DNA of 64,000 nt from Sporothrix humicola (lineage: Eukaryota > Ascomycota > Sordariomycetes > Ophiostomatales > Ophiostomataceae), in the NCBI GenBank assembly GCA_021396245.1, contig WNYE01000064.1:62001-126000 (forward strand), written 5' to 3'. The translations under genes were made by a program, and so were the position numbers. Below the pieces are notes generated by a model. That model was not told the origin of the DNA, ran no database searches, and was given only the letters and a program-made list of their open reading frames with translations. Below are positions 42,516-54,178 of the stretch, piece after piece (the first letter of the stretch is position 1; the number at the start of each line of letters is the position of its first letter).

Positions 42516-44406
42516 CTACTCCTCAATCGAGCGGCGCCGGTCCTCGGGCGAAACACCGTCGACAACCTCGACCAAGTTTTGCTCGTCACTAATTTGTTAG
42601 CAGGGACATCTCGACAGACAACCTCAAGTATTACAGGGGGTGCAACATACGTCAAGGTCTTGTTGGGAATAAACCACACGGTGAGGGCGGCCGGGATGAC
42701 GCAGCCAAAGGCGACATAGGTGAAGTCGGCCATGAGCTGGTTGTAGGCGCGGGCAATGGCCATTCGTTGCGGCGTGCCCATGGCGGGGAGGCCCGACGTG
42801 AACGAGTCGTAGACGGTGTCGATGAGCTCGGCCGTGCCGTCGGTGCCGAGCTGCGCGCGCAGCAGGCCCTTGAAGTAGGTGGTGTAGATGCCGCCGCCAA
42901 TGGCGCTGCCAATCGTCGAGCCCAGCATCGACAGACAGACGGCCAGACTGGTCATCTGGGCGACTTCCCTGTGGGGGACGTTGACGGTGCAAGCCACAAA
43001 ACAGGTGGTGCCGAGCATGCCGTCGCCGATGCCCTGGATGGCCTGGACAATGACGAGCTCGGCAATGCTCGAGGACGACTCACGGATGCGGAACATCAGG
43101 CCGTAGCCCAGCAGACGCAGACCAATGCCAAAGATGGTCGGGTACTTGTAGCCGCGGAAATAGTACATCGTGCCGGCCAAGATGAGGCCGGCAAGGAACT
43201 GCATGGTGCCGTTGACGGCGTTGATCCAGATGGCCTTGTGGACCTCGTAGCCGCGGGCGACAATAAGCCACTGGTAAAAGTAGCTGTGCGTGACGCCGAG
43301 GCCGATGCCGTCCATGCCGTACATGATGAGCATGATGGCGAGCGTGCGGTCCTTGAAGTAGTAGAGCGGGATGATGGGGTGCTTGGCGACAAAGTGCTCG
43401 TAAAAGGGCAGCGCAATCAGCAGCAGAATGCCAATCACGAGACAGGCAATCAGCCAGTTGGTCTTCCAGCCGTTGGCCAGCGTGCCGGCAAGCGAGGCGG
43501 GCAGCAGGAGCAGCGCAAGGCCGGCCGAGAACAAAAACGTGCCACCCAGGTCGATGCGCGAAAAGAACTCGCGCACGCTCATCTTGACCTTTTGGTTGAA
43601 GCCGATCTTCTTGGCCTTGTGCTGGAAGCCCAGAACCGTCCCGGCAACAGGCAACAGACCGACAGGCATGACAATGGCGAGCATGCCAATGCCCCAGCGC
43701 CAGCCGATGCCGCCGAGAACCGACGCCGTGATAAAGGCCGTGACGTACGGCATGAACAGGTAGGGGAAGAACTGGATCTGCACGGCCAGGCCACGCTGCC
43801 GCGCACTCGACACGTCCGACGTCAGAATGTCGTTCATCGTGTTGACGCCGCTCTGGGCAAGGGCGTGGATGATGTAGCCGGCCGCATAGCCGCTGTACGT
43901 CGGGGCCTTGGCGCACAGAATAAGACCCACGATGAACATGACGATAATGGGCGGGTACATCTCGCCACGGCCAAAGACATCCGACAGCTTGGCAATCAGC
44001 GGCTTGATGACGGAGAACAGAAGGGAGCCGGCGGTCGCGATGGCAGCGGCGTTGGAGACCTTTTCGTATGACGACTGGGCGTAGGTAAAGTAGGTGTAGA
44101 CGGTGCTGTTCTCAAACTCGTACGCGACCATAGAAAAGATCAGCCTGGATGGTTAGTGGAGGGCTTTTAATCGCGGCGGGATTCGAAACCTGTGCTCGAC
44201 TTCTGGACTTACACGCCAATGATGATGAGCTTTCCCTTGCTCCCAAAGACGGCCGTGATGGCCTCCATCTTGCCGGCACCGCCTGACAGCTCGACGGGCA
44301 CGGCGGGCGCCTTTTGGATCTCAATGTCCGTCATCATGGCCTCGTTCTTCTCCGAGATGTCGGGGGCCACGCCCGCCGACGGCGACTGGACTTCTTCGAC
44401 GCCCAT
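42516..44406 (-). CDS. MFS siderophore-iron transporter
   Basis: Exons: complement(44213..44406, 42651..44144, 42516..42588), 586 residues, introns of 68 and 62 bases. The last intron (donor GTATGT) replaces a long unrelated read-through tail by TDEQNLVEVVDGVSPEDRRR, a normal cytosolic end. About 14 membrane segments. Family blocks: YTYFTYAQSSYEKVSNAAAI, VIKPLIAKLSDVFGRGE, YIIHALAQSGVNTMNDILTS and PIIPLYYFKDRTLAIMLIMY, matching ARN/Sit/Mir siderophore carriers. Role: proton-coupled import of ferric siderophores. No siderophore synthetase nearby, so it may serve scavenged siderophores. TGATAAG (GATA-type) lies about 200 bases upstream, near 44606, consistent with but not proof of iron-regulated GATA control. 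Confidence 0.9.
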
Positions 44407-47400
44407 CGTGTGTGAGGAGGATGAATAAGTAAGAAATAAAAGGAAAAAAAAAACAATGTAATAAACAATTCAAAATAAACCAACAAAAAGAAGTGACAGA
44501 AGTGGTGCCACGAAGAGATGACCTCTTTGCTGTTTCTCGCCACTTTCCTTCGGTCTACATTGTGGGAAACCCCGACATCAAGTACTTTTCCGCTGTTGCT
44601 GCAAGTCACTTATCATGATCGCGAGACCACAGGCCAAATCCCATGGATCCCATGGGCGGCAACATGCGCCGCTTCTGTCGTACTCGTAGTGCCCGGTATC
44701 TGTCCTCCCATCCTCTCCTCTTTTGCTCTTTTTAGCTTCGCTACCGTTACCGACTAATACCTCCTCACCACCTCCTCACTCCTCGTCTCTCCTCAATCTC
44801 ACCCTTGTCCCCCTCCCTTATCCCCCCTCTTTTTTATTTTGTTTTATTTTATTTTACTCCGTATCTTATTTTGATTTACTTCTTAGTAGCTGTAGCAATT
44901 CCTGGGTCTCATCGGCCGGCAACCTGCCAATTTACTGAATACACTCTGGAACAGCACAAGGACACGACATTTCATGGATTCAGGGTATCAGTAGGACCAT
45001 ATCTACGGCGAATCTGTACTCTGTACTCCGTAGGAATAGGAGTAGGAATACCAGCAGGATAAAGAGGCTGGCCAGAGTGCCAATCAGTTTCTTGGCAGGA
45101 TTGCACGGCGCATGTATCCTTGTATGCCCACCAGTCTGTTATGTCGGTCATTGTCGTGTGGTTCCCAGTTGCAAATAACAGCAATGGTATTGGCTTGAAG
45201 GAGTAAATGGGTGGACAATAGTGTGGGAACACGCAAAAAGCTCCGGCCACCAAGCTGCATTGCTCGTAAAAGCACAAAAGAATAGCAGGCCAAACAAGAG
45301 GAACACAGAGCTTGTGTTGTCGCATGTCAAGGACCGTTATCTCTCCGTCCGCCGACGACTCTTATCATTGACCCGCCGACTTAAAAAAGTAATATGGAGA
45401 AGATTAAGGACGAAATAGAAGCAGGGAGGAAAAGGGCCCACGGAGACGGCCTTGAGTTCTCAAAATCAAAAAGGAAATCAAACAAGCACTGGCCAGCAAA
45501 TCCCAGGAAGCCCAGAAGCTAATGACAGGGAAGAGGAACAGATGTTGCACCGATGGCAGGCTGTCCCGCGTGGGAAACCTCGTTCTGGTGTCTCTATCGC
45601 GGTCCTTTGACGGCTGGCGTCGTCCGAGTATGCTATCAGGACGCGATGGAGTCTCACTCTCGACCTTGAAAAGCACACCAAAACCACACCAAAAGCCTTG
45701 TTGGCGCCGTCTGATAGCACGAGGTGCATTTCCATTGCCCTGTTTGGGTTTAGTATGGCACCCTTTCAGGCTGGCTCCCCCGTGGTGGAACCCCCGTCGA
45801 GCCCCGTTCGATAGCGACCGAGTTGACGGAGTGGCGTATTTTGAGTGTGGTTGCAGGGCGCCCGACAGCGCTAGGCCCGCTAGGCTCGCTAGGCAAGGGG
45901 ACGAGCCACTAACACGGCCAAAAAGCACCAAACAGTGACAAGCTTTTGGTGCTACCCCGCGTTAACAGTGCATTGGCTGCATTGGCGGTGATGAAGGGCG
46001 GCGATGGCGGAGGCTCGACGTCTCCCCTTCGCTTTCGTTATCCGTTATCCCAGCCTTTTGGTGACACTCGTCTATCTCTATCTCTGGGATTTGTCTCCTT
46101 TCCCTTTTCAACTCTCGTGTCCACGTACGACATACGATGTATTACTACACAGTAATTACGCTCCTATTTCCCTTTTGTCCAAAGAAACAGTGACATCCGG
46201 CCTCGGAGCCGGGACATGGATGGGGAATTCAGCCGCCCACCGCCTTTGTCCACTTGTTGTTTTGTTCTTCACTCTTTGGTTTTGGGATTTCTTTTTCTCT
46301 CGTTCTCTTCTTCTTGCTTCTTTCTTTTGTCTCCCACCCACACCTCGCCTGGTGTGACGCACGGTCGCTGCACAAGCTCCAACAGCCGCGCGTGCGGCTC
46401 GTCCAGAGGCTATCAGTTGCAGCCATCACAGAACGACATGTCAATCAATATGCCAGGACATATCCATCTCGTCCCGTCCAACCCCGGATGCCATTGATAG
46501 CCCATCCCATGCTGAAAGGTCGAAAACCAGGGCTTTGCAGCTTGTTGCAGTTTGTCGCAGCTCGTTATTTGCTCCTTGCTCTTTTGTCCCCTGCCATATC
46601 GTGGGATTTTCGACTAGCTTTGTTTGCACTGGTGCACTAATGTCCTCTTTCGTGATTCGTGATGCTTGCTTAATCGATTAGTAGTTTCTTCCTATCGTTG
46701 CAGTCCCAATGCCCTGGTTAATGTCGGCTTACCCTCCTCCGGACACGGCTCAGATACCCTGTCTACGCTGTCCGGAAGCTCTGTTCCCCCCTCCCGCAAC
46801 AACGTGGCCGGCGGCCAGTCACGGTTTTATTTATCTTTAATTTTTAATTATTTTTAATCTGATCCTACTGGGGGACAAACCCACGAAGCCGGGGTGGCTC
46901 TAGACTGATTCAGGCTTGCTCAGAGTCGTGTTAGTGGCTTGCCCATGTTGATCACCCTTGCCTATTTCGACAATATTGATTCCTTTCGATGCAAGAGTAT
47001 TATCATGAGATAATAGCAACGTTCACAAAGTCGTGATGTCGCAAAGTTGACCACAAGTAAATCAATATTTCCCTCCTCTCACACAGAACAAACGATGCAC
47101 TTCCTCACCTCCGTTTCGCCGAGATCCTCCTCCTCCTCACCACCTCAAATGGGAGACGATATCGGTCAAAATGTCCGAGGCGAGCATCACGACAATTTTC
47201 TCATATTTTGATATGAAATGTAGGCATGTGATCCTCTCAAAACGTCAATATCTTGAAATCATTCTCAATTTAGCAAATGTAACCGCCCTTGCCGTCAAAC
47301 CTCCCACATTCCCGTCCAAAGATCAGCTCTCACATCAGGAACGGAAGACCGGCCACGGATCTGGGTCCGAAGGATGCATGTGTAGTTCCCACCATGAAAC

Positions 47401-47859
47401 TGTCCTGCACGCTAGGTTGCTCCCCGTAGATAAGACATGATCTGATATGAGTGAGTTCATTTAAACAACACGAACCTCCTCACCGTAACGTCTGCAACAA
47501 TACAAAGGATACCATCGGTTTTGTTTTCTAGTGATTGTCGTTATCATTCTCATATTTACTCTTGTCGTGATCGGGAGTGTCCGATTTGCACGCTTTTTGC
47601 CCTTGGCTTCTTCCATTGCATTTGCTGCAGCCCTCAGACTAGCCACTCGTTTACCCACGGCTGATGCGGCTTGGCCGTAGCCGATACTGGAAGAACTACC
47701 ACCAAGTGAAGAGCCTCGAGTCTGGGGAAGGATGGAGGCACAAGAAAAAAGCACAGACACTTTTGACAGAACGTCGTATTGTCGGATCTTGTTTCCCACG
47801 ACTTGCTCGTGTTCTCACCGCTCTCTTTTTCTACACAGTACTCATTTCTGCCTCTCCCC
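44407..47859. other. Gene-free 3.45 kb interval
   Basis: No gene supported. 44450-44530 is the siderophore transporter leader. 44700-44900 is pyrimidine-rich on + with a TTTTATTTTG run and TACTCCGTA at 44855-44863, repeated at 45024-45032. A 138-codon frame at 45522-45938 overlaps an equally open antisense frame and has no domain. 46216-46640 is T-rich. 46820-46860 is AT-rich. Confidence 0.45.
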
Positions 47860-49672
47860 CTACAAAACCAGACGGAACGATGGCTCGCGGTCGTCGCCGC
47901 TCCCGATAAACTGGTCGTACTTGCCGCGATCTTTGTCCTTGTTGATCTTGTAGCAGTAAAGAACGTTGCCAAGGATCCTGCGAGGGTTAGTAACGAAAAA
48001 AAGGGAAGTAAGAAGAAGAAGAAAGGATGAAGACAGTGGTAGACAACTCACATGAACCATCCGGCCACCAAGAGACTGAGGATGATGGTGTGGCCCTTGT
48101 GGAACTGCGGGCTCTCCGCCATGGGATACACAAACACCGTCACAAAACCACCACAGTTGGCAATCGCCAGCTGGAGAGCGGCGGCCGTGGCGCGCTTGTA
48201 GTGGCCCGCCGAGTTGTTGGCGAGCCATCCAAGGACGGGCGGCACGCTGCTGTATAGGCCCGTGGCCATCAAAAAGGTCATGCCATACTTGACATTGGCG
48301 CTGTGCACATTGGCAATCACGGCGTACCCGATAATGGCAATGGGCATCGTGACGAGCATAATGATGCCACGGACCTGGAAATGGTCGGAAGCGAAAGCGA
48401 CAATGACTGAGAGGGGACGGAGAAATATGTCAGCAGAGGGGTTCTCCTGAAAAGGACATGTGCGCCATGGCGGCATGTGGAGCGACAAGACGAGGAGGAT
48501 CAAGGTGAAAGGTGAGATTGATAGCACGGGAAATGAAATGAAAAGAAAGAAAGATACGGGGAATCTTACCTGTGACAACCGATGCAACTGCATATGGAAT
48601 GACCGACCACAGCTGGGCAGCATTGGCAGTATGCCCAAGAGCGGCAATAATCGTTGGAAGCTGAAATGTTAGCAGAGACAACGACGAAACAAAACACAAC
48701 GACCATTAAGACAACGAACGAAGGCAGGACCGAAACACTTACAAACAAGCCAAACGAATACAGGCCCGAAAGAATGCCAAAGTAGGCACTCGCCGTCAGC
48801 CACGTCTGCCAACTGAAGACGGCCCGGCCGACCTCGTGCCAGCTAAATTTCTCTTCGGCCTCGTGCTCCGGGTGCACCATGCTGCCGTTGGTGCTGGCGA
48901 CAAAGACGGCCCGCTGGAGGCGGCGGACGGCGTGCGCCTTTTCTTCGTTGCTCAAAAACGACGCATTCTCCAGGCCGTTGGGCAGGATGAGTGCAGCAAC
49001 ACCGGCAGCCGCGACCGTCAACAGGCCTTCGATGATAAAAATCCAGCGCCACGATGAGTAGCCCGCGTGGCCGCCGAGCTCCGACAGGCCGCGCGCCAGC
49101 AGACCACCAAACGCGCCCGACAGCGACGCCGCCGTGTAGAACAGACCGATGCGCAGAGCGAGTTCACGGCGCGTGTACATGCTCGACAGGTACAGAATCA
49201 TGCCGGGCAGCAGGCCGCCCTCCGTAAAGCCCAGGATGGCACGCACGGCGACGAACCCGGCAAAGTTGGTGATGAAGCCCTGGCACATGCCGACGACACC
49301 CCATGCAAACGTCAGAAAGGGCAGCCAGATGCGCGGCGTGACGCGCTTGAGGACCAGGTTGCTGGGAATCTCGCTGACAATGTAGGTGGCATAAAAGACG
49401 GCGAGGCCCTGCGAGTACTGGGGGCCCTTAGGATCGAGGCCGAGCTCCTTTTCGAGGCCGTACAGGCGGGCGTTGCCGACATTGGTGCGGTCGAGGAACG
49501 AACACAGGAAAAGCAAGGCGAGGGCAGGCAAGAGCCGCGTGTCGAGCTTCAACAGGATGCGGCGCGTCATGGCACGCGCAGCCGGGCTGTTGTCATACTC
49601 GTCGTCGTCGACGTCGACGTCGCGCTTTTCGACATTGTCGACCGTGGCCTTGTCGGCCTGGAAGTCGGCCAT
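47860..49672 (-). CDS. MFS transporter, DAL5/allantoate-permease type
   Basis: Exons: complement(48743..49672, 48570..48660, 48052..48406, 47860..47977), 497 residues, introns of 82, 163 and 74 bases. Phases agree and protein continuity is typical at each junction (YSFGLF/LPTIIA, SVVT/VIVAFAS, AGWF/MILGN). Family motifs: LFLCSFLDRTNVGNARLYGLEKELGL in helix 1, YIVSEIPSNLVLKR, FVAVRAILGFTEGGLLPGM, YSSWRWIFIIEGLLT, and C-terminal NVLYCYKINKDKDRGKYD. About 12 membrane segments. Family carries small organic anions such as allantoate, ureidosuccinate, nicotinate, biotin or dipeptides; substrate not inferable. The acidic N-terminus (VDVDDDEYDN) is cytosolic. Confidence 0.88.
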
Positions 49673-51053
49673 GATGTGTTGGTTTATCGATGAAATTGAT
49701 GCGACGAGTCGTTCGATGAATGCCGCGTCGCAGTCGAGGTATGTACTTATTAATTATTAAGACTTTAGGGCCGGTTTATGCTTAATCTAACTGGCTGTTG
49801 GCGGTTGGCGATGGTTTCTGCACCGTCGAGATCGTCCAGGTACAAGTACGGTGCTTGATGTTGCATCGATGCGGTATAATGAAAAAAAGAGGCAGACGGG
49901 ACAGCTTTCAATTCTGCAATCTGCGTCGAGCTCCCGCAATTCGTGATGAGCACCCCGAATCCCCGAGAGGAGGGGAATCATTGCACCGAACCCTGTGTGG
50001 GCATCTTCTTTTGTTGAACCCCAGATACGGGGAGTACAAAACGAGTACGGAGTACTTTTTGCTGATCGTCGCCTCCCAACCTCCCAAATGCGGGGGAAGG
50101 GCCGACAGTGAGGGCAAGTGAGCTGCAAACCAGGCAAGCCAGGGCCATCTGAGCTCGCCATTGCTGCCAGGATGACCAAAAAATGACAATAAACGCGACC
50201 CAAGCGTGTCACCGCAGCGTCGATCGCAACCATGGGATGTTCATTCATCCTGGGATGTGGGCGGGTTGTGGTGTTTTTGGTGTCTTCTTGGCGCTGATAA
50301 AAAGAAAGGAAAATGTGCTGGCGGAAGTGGTGAACCAGTGAAAATGCACAGGAAATAATCCGAGTACGACACTCCCCGACGGTATCCATTTGGAGTCGAC
50401 AGTGATTGGACACTTTTCCGGACGCAACCTGTCTTTTGAGAAACAAAGCGACCTCTGACGTCGTACTCGTCTTATCCGTGTGCACCATAACGGTGCGACT
50501 CTGGCGACAGCTACCGATTTTGTGTGCCGATGGTCTCAATCTCCCAGGCATAACTGGAAGGATCAGGGAACGGACATGGTGAGCGCTCCGCACGAATGCA
50601 GATGCATCGGACCGGATTCCAAATCGATGGTTGCCCACGACCCCTCATCCAAGATGTTTCCCCAGAAGAGTCAAGACAGAAAAAGATCTGGGGAATCGAT
50701 TGGCGAAAGGCCGAGTCCAGACTTCCCCAGACTCCCCAGTAAAAAGTTGAATAAAGAATGACCACCAAGAATAACAAAAAAAAATACAAGAGTTGAAACC
50801 AAAAGAAGAAAAACTCTATTAATACAGCACGTGGCTGCTGCCGTGTCTCGGAACGAAACGAGGGCAAATGCATGCCAACGCCGGCGATCATATCGTACAG
50901 GTACCCAATAGTAGTCTGCTGTGCTCTTTTGTTTTTGCACAACGCAACTTCACACGATATGCCTCGCACCCGGATTGTACACGACCTGGTCCCACTCGTC
51001 GCAGGTACCCAATAGTAATCTGCCGTGTTCTTTTGTTTTTGCACAACGCAACT
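49673..51053. other. Intergenic 1.4 kb: DAL5-type promoter and bZIP 3' flank
   Basis: The left part is the promoter of the leftward DAL5-type carrier. TACGGAGTA lies at 50046-50054. The right end holds the duplicated bZIP 3' end (50898-51001). No independent gene recognised. Confidence 0.45.
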
Positions 51054-51105
51054 TCACACGATATGCCTCGCACCCGGATTGTACACTATCTGGTCCCACT
51101 CGTCG
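50898..51105. repeat. 104-base tandem duplication across the bZIP stop codon
   Basis: Copy A 50898-51001 and copy B 51002-51105 are directly adjacent, both starting CAGGTACCCAATAGTA and ending CCCACTCGTCG. I count five differences in 104 positions (four transitions, one transversion). Copy B contains the last 52 bases of the bZIP coding region including its stop at 51054-51056; copy A repeats that end plus the proximal 3' UTR. Copy A is non-coding in the gene model. Confidence 0.93.
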
Positions 51106-52868
51106 CCGTCAAACAGCTCCGGGTAGTAGGTGACAAACTCGGGCTTGAGCCCCCACCCGGACGCGCTCATCATTCGCTCAACAAAGTCGGGGCGCAGCAC
51201 GTGCGTCCCCTCGGCATTGGCCACGAGAATGTCCTCGTCCCAGCGCCAGCGCAGCCGCAGGCAGCGGCAGTACGTCCGAATAAACTTGACCATATCGTAG
51301 CGGTCGTACAGCTTGAGCATCTTGAGTCGCATCTTCTCCCAGACGATCAAGTCAATGGAGCCTGGGTGCGGGACCCAGATCTGCTCAAAGATGGGCTTGA
51401 GAAAGTGCGGCAGTGATGCATAGCTTTCCGCGCTGGGCCGGGTGCGCCACTTGATGTAGTGGTACGTGAGCCAGCCCACGGCCAGGCGTTCCGGGTTGCC
51501 CTGGTAGTACGTCTTGATGCTGCGCTGCAGCGAGCTGGCCAGAGGGTTCTGGTTCGAGCCGAACAAAAGGTCGAGCGGAGCAGGCACGTCGGGTGAGTCA
51601 AAGATAATGCGCATGTTGGCGTCCCAAGCCGGGCGGCGGACATCGTTGGGCCCGGAAGTGCGGACGGGGATACGGGCCCATTCCGGGATCTCGGCAGCAC
51701 CTGTGGCGGCGGAAGTGTTGCTCGGCGTCCACAAGTTCAGCTGAGTATGTGTATCGACCGCGTTGTTGTCGTCGGCCGCCGTCGTCGTTGGTGTCGCAGC
51801 TGCAATTTGTGGCCGTGCCGTGTACATGAACGGGTTATATGTGGCCATGGCCGAGTCGTAGCTCGCAGCAATATCGGCCGCGGTTGCCTGTATGGATGTC
51901 GGCATTGGTGCTGGTATCCTCGACGTCCACATATCTGCGACGTCCGTCGCGAATTGGTTGTTCTGGGTGTCGAAGAGCGATGGTGTTGCTGCGGCCAATG
52001 GCACCCCTGGTGGCTGCATCGCATAGGCTGCCGTCATGCTGTGCTGATGTGTGATGCCATTGACATGTGTCTCATCCATCTGAAGATGCTGAGTCTGGTT
52101 GTAATGAGTGCCATGGATCATCTCTGGCTCCGACTCGCTATCCGTACTTGGCGCATTATGGCCGATTCCAGCCAGCCACATGGAGTAGTCGGGTAATGTC
52201 TCCATTGTCGGTGATATCTTGTCGATATATGTGGGCACTGTGGAAGATATCACGACCTCTGTTGTTGATGCTGATGAGACGGGAGAAGGGGCCGTCTGTT
52301 GTTGAGGCGGAGGCGGTGGTGATGTCGGCTGCATTGGTTCCTCTGGCGGTGTGTTGTGATTTGGTGATGATAGGGGTGACTGGTGTGGCATTTGTGCCTC
52401 ATTATTGTTTGTATCCGTAGTTATTGGCACTTCATGCACTTCAGGCGCTTTGGGGACGTCTGGTACAGCTGGGGTGGGTGTTGCAGCTGCAGTTGTAGCT
52501 GCACTTGCTGGCTCAAAGACATTCTTGAACGACTGAAAGAGTGCCTGCAGCTGCTTTTGCTGCTCCTTGAGAGCTTCGTTTTCGGCCCGAAGGTCTCGGA
52601 TCGTCTTGAGGTCTTCATCGCTGTGGCCGCCGCCACACGTCGGCTCGCCGTTCCGTGACCGGTGCAACTCTTGGCACAGCTTGACCTGCTCTTCCAGTGC
52701 CTGAATATGCCGGTTCCGCTTGTTGCGGAGGTTCTGCTGGGCCACGCGGTCGCGCAGCCGTTTGCGTTCCGCCGCATCAGCCTCCGGACGAGGGACAGCA
52801 GAGCCTGCAGCTCCAACGGGGGACGACGCGGGGCGTGTCACGCGACCACGGCTGACTCGAGTGGACAT
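51054..52868 (-). CDS. bZIP transcription factor with DUF3425 domain (second copy)
   Basis: Single exon, 604 residues, ATG 52868 (GTCCACTCGAG context, GGACATGG on +). Basic region at about 33-54 (AAERKRLRDRVAQQNLRNKR) and a first coiled coil to about 66. A second predicted coil lies at 83-112 (DLKTIRDLRAENEALKEQQ). A long Pro/Thr/Gln/Ala-rich disordered middle spans about 120-410. DUF3425 runs from about 440 to 595, with PLDLLFGSNQNPLASSLQRS, SLPHFLKPIFEQIWVPHPG, LRLRWRWDEDIL and the terminal WGLKPEFVTYYPELFDGDEW. Nuclear regulator. It is larger than its relative at 17.6 kb and not a recent copy of it. The 3' end sits inside a 104-base tandem duplication. Confidence 0.9.
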   Translation of the reverse strand: MSTRVSRGRVTRPASSPVGAAGSAVPRPEADAAERKRLRDRVAQQNLRNKRNRHIQALEEQVKLCQELHRSRNGEPTCGGGHSDEDLKTIRDLRAENEALKEQQKQLQALFQSFKNVFEPASAATTAAATPTPAVPDVPKAPEVHEVPITTDTNNNEAQMPHQSPLSSPNHNTPPEEPMQPTSPPPPPQQQTAPSPVSSASTTEVVISSTVPTYIDKISPTMETLPDYSMWLAGIGHNAPSTDSESEPEMIHGTHYNQTQHLQMDETHVNGITHQHSMTAAYAMQPPGVPLAAATPSLFDTQNNQFATDVADMWTSRIPAPMPTSIQATAADIAASYDSAMATYNPFMYTARPQIAAATPTTTAADDNNAVDTHTQLNLWTPSNTSAATGAAEIPEWARIPVRTSGPNDVRRPAWDANMRIIFDSPDVPAPLDLLFGSNQNPLASSLQRSIKTYYQGNPERLAVGWLTYHYIKWRTRPSAESYASLPHFLKPIFEQIWVPHPGSIDLIVWEKMRLKMLKLYDRYDMVKFIRTYCRCLRLRWRWDEDILVANAEGTHVLRPDFVERMMSASGWGLKPEFVTYYPELFDGDEWDQIVYNPGARHIV

Positions 52869-54178
52869 GGCAGTAGTTGTGGCCAGGTGATTGGGGGGTA
52901 GTATGGAAGCTGAATATTACCATAGAATGGTAGTTTGATAGTCAATCCGTTCCTGGTTTGTCGGAATGGGGCATCCGTTGAATGATTTCAAATCGCTGTG
53001 GGCTCGTGCGGACAGTCGCAAATTGTGGCCCTGTCGTGAAGATGTCGAGCGTGTCAGTTGTCGTGTCGAGATCTGACTTTTGGTGGTGACAAGATTGACG
53101 TTGACTCTCCTGTCTTTTTTGTTGTCAAAAAAAATTAAAGGAAGTTGCAGTCCTAGCCGTTCCCCAGTCTCCGCACCTTCCCTATCGTTGGGTCCTTGGG
53201 TTCCTTCCCCGTATCTTGGCTGGGCTATTGGAAACCCCAAGCCTTGGGGATTGGGGGTGGAATGTGGAAAGAGGCTCCGCACCCGGCCGGCCGCACTTGC
53301 CGTTTTGTCGGGGGTCTGATGGAATCGTCGGTGCGGTTGGCGTCGTTGGCGGTCGTTGGCGTCTTCTGCCACAGAGTCGCAGTTGCCCTGAAATGGTTTT
53401 CCGACGCCAGAATTTCCTATTTGGGAAACCCTTGCATGCAAAGGCGACATTTGATTGGTGCGAGTCAACACTTTTCACAGTCTCCACCCCACTAAGACGG
53501 TAGGTGCACCAACCTCCACTCTTCAAAGAGGAGAAAAGGACGAGAAAGGGCGAAAAGGCTCACCGTATCCAAGCGACGTTGTGATTTTGTTCAACATTAT
53601 TCTCTGTATATTTTATTTTGAGTGTCATGACCAAATTTTATGGCAGGTGTGGAAGGGAAGAATCAAAGTGTGCAATATTAAAGTAGAATAAAGGCAAAAC
53701 AAAAACGTCAAATATTCAACTTGCTCGACCTCGTTTGGAAGAAGATATCAGAGGTGGGGATTCTATGCCAAGTTAAAGGTATCTAGAGAAGCTTTGGGAT
53801 GCGCTAATCAGCCTCCTCTATTTACGGGCACGGCTCCTCGCGAAGACTCCTCACATCGCGGAAAGACATCTTCCTAGAGTAGAGCTGGGCATGGAGAAGC
53901 CGTGCAGTCCCATGTCAATGGCACCTCTTGCCTTGTGGATTAACTGCCAAGAGAGTGACAGTTGAGTCAAGGCTATGTAGTCCAGTTGAGCTCGTCTTTG
54001 AGCTTGATGGAGCTCCTATGGGTCTTTTTCTCTTTCGAGGCTCTTATCGATAATAGCCCGATTTAATTGTGATTTTCTGTGCATTATATAAAACTATATT
54101 TTTTCGTATGAAGGATTGCAAGTGGCCGCCCTGTCTGCACAATTCTGCAAAACGATATCCTGTCTCACACACGCCAAT
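52869..54178. other. Intergenic 1.3 kb between bZIP and acyl-CoA synthetase (divergent)
   Basis: The two genes diverge here. 53100-53300 carries repeated CTTGG/CCCCAAG words; 53575-53720 is AT-rich. No coding region recognised and no clear TATA box. Confidence 0.4.

Noticed and set aside
44170..44200. tRNA B-box-like GGTTTCGAATCCC
   Set aside because: Lies within a 68-base intron of the siderophore transporter, too short for a tRNA, with no A box or acceptor stem.
45522..45938. 138-codon + strand frame
   Set aside because: Overlaps an antisense frame of similar length, is Arg/Pro-rich by composition, and has no recognised motif.
50511..51044. 177-codon - strand frame downstream of the bZIP gene
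   Set aside because: Created by the 104-base duplicated 3' end; no start context and no domain.
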